DNA from: a virus
Strand: one strand, 5' to 3'
Length of the DNA: 23,922 bases
Virus record (IMG/VR): IMGVR_UViG_3300034375_001686
Coordinates: 1-23,922 of that record
Each line of letters begins with the position of its first letter. Within the stretch, counting starts at the first letter, position 1. Made by a program: the position numbers and the translations under genes. Positions 1 to 7,722 of the stretch are shown here, piece after piece. A model generated the notes under the pieces. It was not told the origin of the DNA. It saw only the letters and a list, made by a program, of their open reading frames with translations, and did not search any database.

Positions 1-151
1 TCCTATTCGTTGGGGCGCGGCATGGCACATATCAAACATAGCCCAGTTTAAAGGCAGTATGGAAGAAGCTATGAATGAGTATGTTGATACAAGAAGGACT
101 CAAGGTCGTAGGCCATTCATCGACGGTCCACATTTTGAATTGATGGTATAA
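1..151 (+). CDS. 3' end of an unidentified phage gene (partial)
   Basis: An open frame enters from the left edge (first full codon at base 2) and stops with TAA at 149-151, giving the last 49 residues, which end in GPHFELMV. I do not recognise the family. The next gene looks like a P22 gp10-type protein, and in P22 the gene before gp10 encodes the gp4 neck/head-completion protein. A small neck or adaptor protein is therefore a reasonable guess from gene order, but nothing in the visible residues proves it. The start lies outside the window. Confidence 0.6.
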   Translation, partial: PIRWGAAWHISNIAQFKGSMEEAMNEYVDTRRTQGRRPFIDGPHFELMV

Positions 152-261
152 ATTGTTCGGTTTATTTTAAAAAATAGGATAACTGTACAATTGTTCGGCT
201 TAAACCTAAGTCTAGTATAAATAGAACAAATGTGTATAATCTTCCCAATAGGAGGTTTCTG
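152..261 (+). promoter_or_regulatory. Intergenic region with two copies of TTRTTCGGNTTA and possible promoters
   Basis: This is the only sizeable gap inside the virion module. It carries TTGTTCGGTTTA at 153-164 and TTGTTCGGCTTA at 191-202, 38 bp apart and in the same orientation. Each TTGTTC half is followed 19 bp later by a -10-like hexamer: GATAAC at 178-183 and TATAAA at 216-221. The 19-bp spacing is long for a sigma70 promoter, so the copies may be operators or a phage-specific promoter element rather than a plain -35. The Shine-Dalgarno AGGAGG at 250-255 serves the gene starting at 262. Confidence 0.45.
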
Positions 262-2382
262 ATGCCGCTACAAAAACTTCAATTCCGTCCCGGTATCAAC
301 CGTGAAACTACGTCTTATACCAATGAAGGCGGCTGGTTTGACATGGATAAGGTGCGGTTTCGCTTTGGATACCCTGAAAAAATTGGGGGTTGGATTCAGC
401 AGTCCTCTAACTCTTTCCTTGGTACGGCTCGTGCATTGCACCCTTGGGTGGCGTTAGATGGAACTAATTATCTTGGAGTAGGTACTAACCTTAAATACTT
501 TATAAACGAAGGAACTCAGTATTACGACATTACGCCTATTCGCCTTACAACAGATGCTGGTGATGTGGTGTTCGGCACAGGCGCTGACACGCTGGATGGG
601 GCAGTGCTGGCTGCTGATGAGTCAATTACTTTAACTAGCTCTTCAGGGTTTCCTGCCTCTGGTTTGATTAAGATTGGAAGCGAAGAAATAACTTACGCTG
701 CCATTTCATCTAATACACTAACTGGTTGCACTAGAGGACAAAACGGAACTACGGCTGCGGCACACGCAGATGATGCTGCTGTTACTTGTACGACAATCAC
801 CGTAACCGATTCCAACCACGGCGCACTAAATGGAGACTTTGTAACCTTTTCAGGTGCAGCTTCATTAGGTGGCGTAATAACAGCGGCAGTTTTAAACCAA
901 GAATACGAAATAACTGACATTATAAGTGATGATGCTTATCAGATTGAAGCTAGAACTGTCTCTACTATTCCTTCAATAACAACCACAGACGGCTTAAACC
1001 CAACCTTTGTGTTCGCCAATACATCAGATAGTGGCAATGGTGGCGGATCAATCGTTGGCGCGTACCAAATTAACACTGGTCTTGACACAACCATTTCAGG
1101 AAACGGTTGGGGCGCAGGATCATGGAGTCGTGGCACTTGGAACTCTAGTGCCGACTTAACAGCCTCTGGACAAACTCTACGCATTTGGTCCCATGATAAT
1201 TTTGGAGAAGACCTTGTTATTAACGTGAGAGATGGTGGACTGTTCTACTGGGATAAAAGCAACGCAAGTGGCGTTAATGGTAGGTCTGTTTCTCTTTCAT
1301 CACTAGCAGGAGCAAACAAAGTTCCTACTGTAGCCAAGCAAGTTATGGTATCTGATAAAGACAGACACGTTATAGCATTTGGCTGTGACCCTGAAACAGC
1401 CGAAGGAACACAAGACCCCTTGTTAATTCGCTTCTCTGATCAAGAAAACATTGTTGAGTGGCAGTCACTTGTGACCAATACCGCTGGTGATTTGCGCATA
1501 GGTTCAGGTTCTAAAATTATAACCGCTATAGAAACACGTCAGCAAATATTGGTGTACACAGATGTTTCTTTGCACGCCATGCAGTTCTTAGGGCCACCAT
1601 TTACTTTTGGTATTAATTCTATTTCTGAAGGAATAACAATAGCAGGTCCTTTAGCTGCAATAGCTGTAGAAGATAACGTATTCTGGATGGGCGCAGAGGA
1701 GTTTTACGTCTACGGTGGTAGCGTTCAAAGGCTTCCTTGCTCTGTTAGGGACTATGTATTTACAAACATTAACACTGACCAGCTAGAGAAAGTTACTGCT
1801 GGCGTAAACTCTGCATTTGCCGAAGTAACTTGGTTTTATCCTTCTGCCTCTAGTGCAGAAAACGATAGCTATGTGACATACAACTATCAACAGAAGATAT
1901 GGTATTATGGCACACTTGGTCGAACTGTGTGGCTAGATCGTGGTGTAAACGCAGATCCAATTGCGGCTGGCACAGATCATTATCTGTACTTACATGAAAT
2001 TGGATTTGACGATGGAAGTACAACTCCTGCCACAGCTATTGCTGCCTTTATAGAAAGCAGTCAGATGGACTTGGGAGAAGGCGAACAATTTGCGTTTATG
2101 CGCCGTTTAATACCTGATTTGACGTTTAGAAACTCAACAGCAGACGCCCCAAGTGCTACTATGACGCTTAAAGTCAGGAACTTCCCCGGAGGAAACTATC
2201 TTGACTCTGATGCAAGTTCAGTTGCAAAGACAGCAAGCGTTCCAGTAGAACAATTTACCGAACAGGTATTTGTTCGACTTAGAGGTAGGTCATTCGCCTT
2301 TAGAATTGATAGCTCAAACACAGGGGTTGCATGGAGATTAGGTTCTCCAAGAGTTGACATCAGACCTGACGGGAGACGTTAA
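262..2382 (+). CDS. Virion structural protein, P22 gp10-like (packaged DNA stabilisation/neck) candidate
   Basis: 706 aa. I chose the ATG at 262 because AGGAGG lies at 250-255; an ATG ten codons upstream has no ribosome site. The N-terminus (RPGIN at 9-13, then FDMDKVRFRFGYPEKIGGW at 26-44) resembles the opening of phage proteins often annotated as P22 gp10-like DNA-stabilising proteins, which plug the portal/neck. Residues about 119-170, containing GFPASGLIKIGSEEITY and TGCTRGQNGTTAAAH, look like a small beta-rich module that recurs in many phage tail and fibre proteins, here inserted in the N-terminal third. The remainder is Ser/Thr/Gly-rich and probably beta-structured. It opens the virion operon and overlaps the next start by one base (TAATG). 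The structural role is fairly sure; the gp10 identity is inferred. Confidence 0.7.
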   Translation: MPLQKLQFRPGINRETTSYTNEGGWFDMDKVRFRFGYPEKIGGWIQQSSNSFLGTARALHPWVALDGTNYLGVGTNLKYFINEGTQYYDITPIRLTTDAGDVVFGTGADTLDGAVLAADESITLTSSSGFPASGLIKIGSEEITYAAISSNTLTGCTRGQNGTTAAAHADDAAVTCTTITVTDSNHGALNGDFVTFSGAASLGGVITAAVLNQEYEITDIISDDAYQIEARTVSTIPSITTTDGLNPTFVFANTSDSGNGGGSIVGAYQINTGLDTTISGNGWGAGSWSRGTWNSSADLTASGQTLRIWSHDNFGEDLVINVRDGGLFYWDKSNASGVNGRSVSLSSLAGANKVPTVAKQVMVSDKDRHVIAFGCDPETAEGTQDPLLIRFSDQENIVEWQSLVTNTAGDLRIGSGSKIITAIETRQQILVYTDVSLHAMQFLGPPFTFGINSISEGITIAGPLAAIAVEDNVFWMGAEEFYVYGGSVQRLPCSVRDYVFTNINTDQLEKVTAGVNSAFAEVTWFYPSASSAENDSYVTYNYQQKIWYYGTLGRTVWLDRGVNADPIAAGTDHYLYLHEIGFDDGSTTPATAIAAFIESSQMDLGEGEQFAFMRRLIPDLTFRNSTADAPSATMTLKVRNFPGGNYLDSDASSVAKTASVPVEQFTEQVFVRLRGRSFAFRIDSSNTGVAWRLGSPRVDIRPDGRR

Positions 2383-2696
2383 TGTCAAGAAACTTAGTTC
2401 TACCATTTTTCCCTATACCTCCAGAGGAGTACAATCAGGAATACATGGCAGAAATAATGCGTTCATTTACTGTGTATTTGACCCAAATACAAAACCCCGG
2501 AGAGGGTCGCAACACGAATTTAACCCTTACAAACTTGCAAACAGACGATCAGGGGTTAGAACCGGGGGCTTTATTTAACTACAGGGACGCGTCTGGAATG
2601 ATGGGATTTGTAAAGATTGCAGTAGCAGATACTTCTAATTTAAGGGGCAATACAGCCACAAGTGGAGTAGGAGCCGTAACGGTGACAATATCATGA
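2382..2696 (+). CDS. Small hypothetical virion-module protein
   Basis: 104 aa, starting at the TAATG overlap with the preceding stop. The N-terminus is hydrophobic and proline-rich (LVLPFFPIPPEEYNQEYM). The middle contains a polar stretch with an NLTLTNLQTDD pattern, and the end is Gly/Thr-rich and looks beta-structured. I do not recognise a family. Its place between the neck-like gene and the ejection-type genes suggests a small head-tail or tail accessory protein. The in-frame overlaps on both sides make it a real, translationally coupled gene. Confidence 0.75.
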   Translation: MSRNLVLPFFPIPPEEYNQEYMAEIMRSFTVYLTQIQNPGEGRNTNLTLTNLQTDDQGLEPGALFNYRDASGMMGFVKIAVADTSNLRGNTATSGVGAVTVTIS

Positions 2697-2923
2697 CAGA
2701 TACAATTATTACGATGAATGACGGCTCTAAATGGCGTCCTTCTAACAGTAGAGATACTGTTTCTTGCGTAAACTGTGAAAATGAGGTAGATACACCTCAA
2801 GAAATTGCGTCCTATCCAGATGGAAACTGCCCAGATTGCGGTGAAAACTGGACAGGATCAGAGTCAAGAAGTACAAATATTCGGGTTACGGCTCCTGATC
2901 CGATTTCTGGATCAACGCTCTAG
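2693..2923 (+). CDS. 76-aa zinc-ribbon protein
   Basis: It starts at an ATGA overlap with the previous stop. Two CxxC knuckles are visible, C25-x2-C28 and C46-x2-C49 (CVNC and CPDCGENW), spaced as in a short zinc ribbon. The N-terminus and the C-terminal tail are polar. No catalytic residues are apparent. Zinc ribbons of this size bind nucleic acid or a protein partner. Within a virion operon it could be an assembly factor, but that is inference. One of three zinc-knuckle micro-proteins in the window. Confidence 0.75.
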   Translation: MTDTIITMNDGSKWRPSNSRDTVSCVNCENEVDTPQEIASYPDGNCPDCGENWTGSESRSTNIRVTAPDPISGSTL

Positions 2924-2974
2924 TATTTTAAAGGAACATTTGGTAACTTAAATTAAATGGTCGCGAGGTTTAAT

Positions 2975-4072
2975 ATGCAAGGCATGTCACAATACGGTAG
3001 AAACGGTGATACAATGATGGCACATGTCGCTCCGGGCGAGATGGTTGTGCCGCAAGAAGTATTGCAAAGTAACCCTCAAGTTACTCGCGGCTTGGGAATG
3101 GCATTTGAGGATGTTGGCGCTGATCCTTTGCGATATACAGTTGGTTCTGGTCAAAACAGTATGAACCCAACGACAGGGCAACCTGAGTTTTTCTTCGATA
3201 AATTAATTCCTTTCCTAACGAAAGCCGCCTCAAATCCTATAGTTCAAGGCGCTATTGGGAATGCTGCATTAAGAAAGATACAAGGTAAAGACGTTCGCCT
3301 TCGTGACGTTTTGCTTGGCGGTGTGGGCGGTGCTACCATTGGTGGATTTACTGGTAGAGGCACTGGCATGAGTGGCCTTGATAGCTTGTTGGGGTTAGAC
3401 CTTGATAGCGGTGATGCGTTAACGCAAGCTGTTAATAATGTGACTCAAGGTAGTGGAACTGGTTCTATAGATGCTGCAAAAAACTTTGCAGGTAATATAA
3501 CTTCATCCGGTGCGACTGGTTCTAATCAGGTGGCGCGAGGTGAGAACCTCATGGGTTTAGGCGAAATGTTTGGCACTGATCCAAGCAAGGGTGGTTTTTT
3601 TGCTAATGCTTTAAATACACCGATTGGTGAGTCTTTGGCATTTGGTCTTGGCTCTAAAGTTTTAAGTATGTTGTTTCCACCTGATGACGAAGAAACAGAC
3701 GAAGAAGCAGCAACGCGCAGATTCAATGAAAGCTATGCAGAAAAAAGAAGTAACCCTAGCCGTTTAATTCTTGCTAATACACAGCGACCATCAGGAACGG
3801 CACAACAAATTGAAGAGTATTTAGCGCAAAACCCATCTCCAAATTCTAGTTTGGTTCAACTAAATAAAGGTGGCCCAGCGTATTACCCGCGTAGAGATGG
3901 TGGCATTATGCCAAGCGAAGGCTCTGGCACAGAAGACGATGTTCCTGCTATGTTAACCGCAGGAGAATTTGTAATGACAAGAGGCGCTGTTGAGGGCGCA
4001 GGAAACGGTGATTTAAATCAGGGCATACAAGAAATGTATAGCATGATGGATGATCTGGAGAGGAAAGCGTAA
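2975..4072 (+). CDS. Virion protein with paired PGE-type motifs (internal/ejection or tape-measure-like)
   Basis: 365 aa. The first ATG of the open frame is at 2957, but GCGAGG at 2963-2968 fits a start at 2975. Residues 11-26 (GDTMMAHVAPGEMVVP) and about 323-336 (VPAMLTAGEFVMTR) are two versions of the 'hLTPGEhVV' motif widespread in phage tail and internal virion proteins, here one at each end of the protein. The centre is Gly-rich (about 120-150) and includes GGVGGATIGGF, a possible membrane-interacting glycine zipper, followed by an acidic stretch near 245-255. It lies in the block of long virion genes. A DNA-ejection or tape-measure role is inferred. Confidence 0.65.
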   Translation: MQGMSQYGRNGDTMMAHVAPGEMVVPQEVLQSNPQVTRGLGMAFEDVGADPLRYTVGSGQNSMNPTTGQPEFFFDKLIPFLTKAASNPIVQGAIGNAALRKIQGKDVRLRDVLLGGVGGATIGGFTGRGTGMSGLDSLLGLDLDSGDALTQAVNNVTQGSGTGSIDAAKNFAGNITSSGATGSNQVARGENLMGLGEMFGTDPSKGGFFANALNTPIGESLAFGLGSKVLSMLFPPDDEETDEEAATRRFNESYAEKRSNPSRLILANTQRPSGTAQQIEEYLAQNPSPNSSLVQLNKGGPAYYPRRDGGIMPSEGSGTEDDVPAMLTAGEFVMTRGAVEGAGNGDLNQGIQEMYSMMDDLERKA

Positions 4073-5868
4073 TGTCTACTGCCAGCCAATATGATACAAG
4101 ACAAAGTGTTATTCAGCAAAAACCACAATACATTGAAGATATTGATCAGGCCCTTCTTGGTAAATACTTTGGTGAACCTCTTAAAGAAGGCGATGAATAT
4201 ACTGATCCACAAACAGGTGAAACGCGAGTTTTAGAAGCAGGTGATCCTATAATCGGTCAGCTTATGGGCGGCACGATGGATGATCCATCTATCTTTAATA
4301 TTCCAGACTATGTTCAAGCTGGAGAGCAACGACTTGACGCAGAAGGCAATGTAATTGAAGCCAGCCGCACTCCCGGCGCTGCTGATCTTCAGAATACAGT
4401 GGCTGCAACATTTGGAACAGAAGAAGGCCGTGACGATTTCATGGGGCGTTACGATCCATATTTCTTGGACGAAACCGACACACCTAAATACTTACCAGAG
4501 GCAGCTACTGCGTTGGGCGCTGGCAAAACAAGTATAGAGAAAGGTCTTGCAGATTACTTTCCAGACGCAAAGACTTACCTTGATGCTGGTCGTGGAACTA
4601 CTGGCGCAAAAGGAATTTACGACACTGCGTTGTCAGGTGTTCGTGATGATATAGGAAAAGGTACAGATACCTTTGATGCCAAAACTCGCTCTGACTCGTT
4701 GCTTGGTGATGCTCAATCAACTGTAAAAGGTGGATTGGGTCAGTTTACTCCAGAGAGTATAGACTCTGGTGGTAAGTTTGGCGCAGAGACGGCGTTTGAT
4801 CGTAGGACAGGCCGTGCGTTTGAACTAGCAGAACAGGGGCTTGGTAAGTTCGATCCTACTTCGGCTCAAGAGTTTATGGACCCGTACAAAGAACAAGTCA
4901 TTGATGCTGCAATGAAGCGCATTGATCGTGAAGGCTCAAAGATGCGACAGGCTGGTGCTGCGCAAGCAATCAGTGCAGGAGCATTTGGCGGTTCTCGTTC
5001 AGGCGTTCAGGCCGCAGAAACAGAAAGAGCCATTTCAGAGCAAAAGCAGAACACCATAGCTGGATTGTTGTCTCAAGGATATGACAAGTCGATGGCTAAC
5101 GCTATGGCAACAGATGAAGCAGGGCGCAAACGTGCGCTGCAAGCGTCTGGTGTTACAGGTCAGTTGGGTGCAACAGGTGCAAACTTAGAATCATCAGCCT
5201 TTTCAGACGCAGCGAGACGCGGCCTAGCGGCGGCAACTACTGAAGGCCAGATGGGTCAAAAAGCCTACGAAGACGCCATGAAGAGGCAATTAGGTGCAGG
5301 TCAAGAGCTTGGACGCCTTGGCACAACGCAATTAGGTGCGGAATCAAAGGCATTTGAGTCTGGCGAAGATCGTATGCTCAAAGCGGCTGATATGTATCGT
5401 AGCATGGGGCTATCTAGCGCAGAAGCGCAATTGCGTGCTGCTGAAGATGTGAAGAAACGTGACCTAGAAGCGGGACGCCTTACAGGTGGCCTTGGTCAAT
5501 CCTATGGTCAAATGGGCGGTATGCAGGCTGATATTGGTCGAGCATACGGTCAATTAGCTGGTGGTGCTGCTGATATTGGTAGGGTCTATGCGGGTATGCA
5601 GCCTGCGGATATGGGCTTTATGTACGAAATGGGTGGCAAACAGCGTGCATATGCTCAACAGCTTGAAGACATGGGCCGAAAGAATGTTCTTAATCAAACG
5701 CAGCAAGCGTTAGCTCCATATAGTTATGGACAAACATTCTTGACAGGCTCTCCATCTGCTTCAATGTATGGTGAGTTTACGAATACACCACAAACAACCC
5801 CAGACCCGTTTATGCAAGGAGTTGGAATGTACACCAACATGCAGGGCATTAACCAATTGACAGGGTAA
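4072..5868 (+). CDS. Internal virion/ejection-type protein (GAFGGSR family)
   Basis: 598 aa, starting at a TAATG overlap. The middle contains FMDPYKEQVIDAAMKRIDRE (268-287) followed by GAFGGSRSGVQAAETERA (303-320). This pair of motifs is typical of a large family of uncharacterised internal/ejection proteins of podoviruses and marine phages. From about 280 to 520 the chain is Ala/Gln/Glu/Gly-rich with helical heptad-like spacing. Near 480-510 a short repeat (ADIGRAYGQLAGG, then ADIGRVYAGM) occurs. The tail is Thr/Pro/Tyr-rich. There is no signal peptide or obvious enzyme motif. The family role is inferred from motif and position. Confidence 0.65.
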   Translation: MSTASQYDTRQSVIQQKPQYIEDIDQALLGKYFGEPLKEGDEYTDPQTGETRVLEAGDPIIGQLMGGTMDDPSIFNIPDYVQAGEQRLDAEGNVIEASRTPGAADLQNTVAATFGTEEGRDDFMGRYDPYFLDETDTPKYLPEAATALGAGKTSIEKGLADYFPDAKTYLDAGRGTTGAKGIYDTALSGVRDDIGKGTDTFDAKTRSDSLLGDAQSTVKGGLGQFTPESIDSGGKFGAETAFDRRTGRAFELAEQGLGKFDPTSAQEFMDPYKEQVIDAAMKRIDREGSKMRQAGAAQAISAGAFGGSRSGVQAAETERAISEQKQNTIAGLLSQGYDKSMANAMATDEAGRKRALQASGVTGQLGATGANLESSAFSDAARRGLAAATTEGQMGQKAYEDAMKRQLGAGQELGRLGTTQLGAESKAFESGEDRMLKAADMYRSMGLSSAEAQLRAAEDVKKRDLEAGRLTGGLGQSYGQMGGMQADIGRAYGQLAGGAADIGRVYAGMQPADMGFMYEMGGKQRAYAQQLEDMGRKNVLNQTQQALAPYSYGQTFLTGSPSASMYGEFTNTPQTTPDPFMQGVGMYTNMQGINQLTG

Positions 5869-5877
5869 GAGACAAAC

Positions 5878-7722
5878 ATGGCTGATCCTTTAACAGACGC
5901 TTACAATCAACAACTTCAAATACGCAATATTCCTTTAACTAAAGGTCAACAGATTTTGAAAGGATTAGGCGAGACAGGGGTGTCTGGACCCTTGAGCCTG
6001 CCATATGCGTTAACTCAGAAAGTAGCTTCTGGACTTTCTAAATATATGAGTTCTCCAACTGATTTTGTTGAAGATGTTCGGTCTGAAGAAATAGATCTAA
6101 CTGATCCTCGCGTAGCTGGTGTTGAACTTGTGGATATTTTTGATGATTTAGGTATGCCAGATTTTGTGCCTGATGACTTGGGTATGGGTGAAAAATTCAC
6201 ATACGACCCAACTGGTGAAGGTAAGACTAAAAGTTTTTCAGATGCAAAGGACTTTCAGGCGGAAATAGAGGCGCTGGGAACCGTTGGTGGTCGGGGTAAA
6301 TTCGCTGAAAATCCTACAGAAAGAGGGGATTACCTTAAAAAAGAAAAAGAAGAACAACGCAGTCTTGCCGCAGAAGCATTCAGGGAGAAAGAGAAGCAAC
6401 TTGTAGATAGCCAAGGTGGTTTAAATTCTATGAGTGTTGCTGACTCAAAAAATTCAGCCGAACAATTGTTCGCTGCATCTATGGAAGATTTCATTAGCGG
6501 TGTTCGCGGCAAAGGTCCTGAAACAAATAAAGTTCGTGACATAGAAGAATACAAAGACGAGTTTTTCAAAGCCACAGGAATAAAAACACCGGGAAAAGTA
6601 AATGCTGGTGCGGCTCTCATGGCGGCTGGCGCAACTATGATGCAGAACCAAATGGGCGGGAAAGGCTTTCAAGGCTTTATGCAAACAATGGGAGAAGCCA
6701 CAGACAAAGCATTGCCTGAGTTAATTAAAGCGCGTGAAAAAGTTGATTTGGAGAGCAGAGCGGCTGGCAAGTATGCTATTGATATGCGCAATTCAGATCA
6801 AGCAACTGCACTGGCAGCTAAAGAAAAAGCTATGCAGCGTGCAGACTATTACATCGTTCCAAAGTCAAACGATGTCACAGGGTTTTTAGCGGGTGTTGGT
6901 GAAGGCAACGGTAAGCTGGAGTCATTAAGTAAGTATGAGCTTAACGCTTTGCAAAGTGACCCTAAGTTTAGAGAACAGTTCGACGTATTGCCCGGATCAA
7001 TGTGGGGTAAAATTGTTGATGAAGCTATGAAAACTCCAGAAGCTAAAGAATATTACGACACAAAGGCTCCTAGAAAAATTGAACTTTTTGGAGAAGGCGC
7101 TGGTGACATGTTTACTATTGAAACATGGCGAGCATTGCCCCAATCGGGTAGAGAAAACCTTCTTGTGGGAACAGGTCAAGATGCTTATCAGGGTCTGTCG
7201 CGTGCGGCTAGAGACATTAACAAGGCTAAACAACAATTCATTACTGGAATGGGATTAGCTGAAGGCGTAAACATTTTTAGATTTGGCGTCGATAAGCTAG
7301 ACTCATTGGCTTCAACTCTTGGCTTTAACATGAGAGAAGGCATAACGCCAACTCAGCAACTTGAGTTCATCTTAGATAAACTGCAAGCACAAAACGCACC
7401 AGAGATTTTAGGTGAGGCGGGTAAAACAATTTCAGATGCAGACCGCGCAAGGGTTGCTCAAATTGTAGGTGAGTTGCGTGGTGGTAGCACGGCTGATGAA
7501 ATCACATACAAATTAAATCAACTCTTTAATGACATCATCATTAAAAAAGAAGAAACGATTTTAGGTGCTTTAAGTACACTGGATAGATATTCTGGAAGAG
7601 ATATTGCTTCACGATTGTCAGATGGTCCTTTAGGAGAAAAAGAACAAACTGAACTTGAAGGTTACTTATCAAGCCTAGAGTTTAAGAAAAATACAACGCA
7701 AATCTCTGGAGCAAATAAATAA
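5878..7722 (+). CDS. Large helical virion protein, probable ejection-type
   Basis: 614 aa, starting 9 bp after the previous stop behind an AAGAGA ribosome site. The N-terminal 200 residues are acidic and Lys/Glu-rich with predicted coiled-coil character (KKEKEEQRSLAAEAFREKEK). Residues about 240-290 contain an Ala/Gly/Met-rich helix (AGAALMAAGATMMQNQMGG) followed by a charged helix. This resembles the 'GAALMxAGxxM' segment seen in phage proteins next to the GAFGGSR family. The C-terminal half is helical with no recognised enzymatic motif. Gene order (365/598/614/1017 aa) parallels P22 gp14-7-20-16 only in kind, not in sequence. Confidence 0.6.
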   Translation: MADPLTDAYNQQLQIRNIPLTKGQQILKGLGETGVSGPLSLPYALTQKVASGLSKYMSSPTDFVEDVRSEEIDLTDPRVAGVELVDIFDDLGMPDFVPDDLGMGEKFTYDPTGEGKTKSFSDAKDFQAEIEALGTVGGRGKFAENPTERGDYLKKEKEEQRSLAAEAFREKEKQLVDSQGGLNSMSVADSKNSAEQLFAASMEDFISGVRGKGPETNKVRDIEEYKDEFFKATGIKTPGKVNAGAALMAAGATMMQNQMGGKGFQGFMQTMGEATDKALPELIKAREKVDLESRAAGKYAIDMRNSDQATALAAKEKAMQRADYYIVPKSNDVTGFLAGVGEGNGKLESLSKYELNALQSDPKFREQFDVLPGSMWGKIVDEAMKTPEAKEYYDTKAPRKIELFGEGAGDMFTIETWRALPQSGRENLLVGTGQDAYQGLSRAARDINKAKQQFITGMGLAEGVNIFRFGVDKLDSLASTLGFNMREGITPTQQLEFILDKLQAQNAPEILGEAGKTISDADRARVAQIVGELRGGSTADEITYKLNQLFNDIIIKKEETILGALSTLDRYSGRDIASRLSDGPLGEKEQTELEGYLSSLEFKKNTTQISGANK

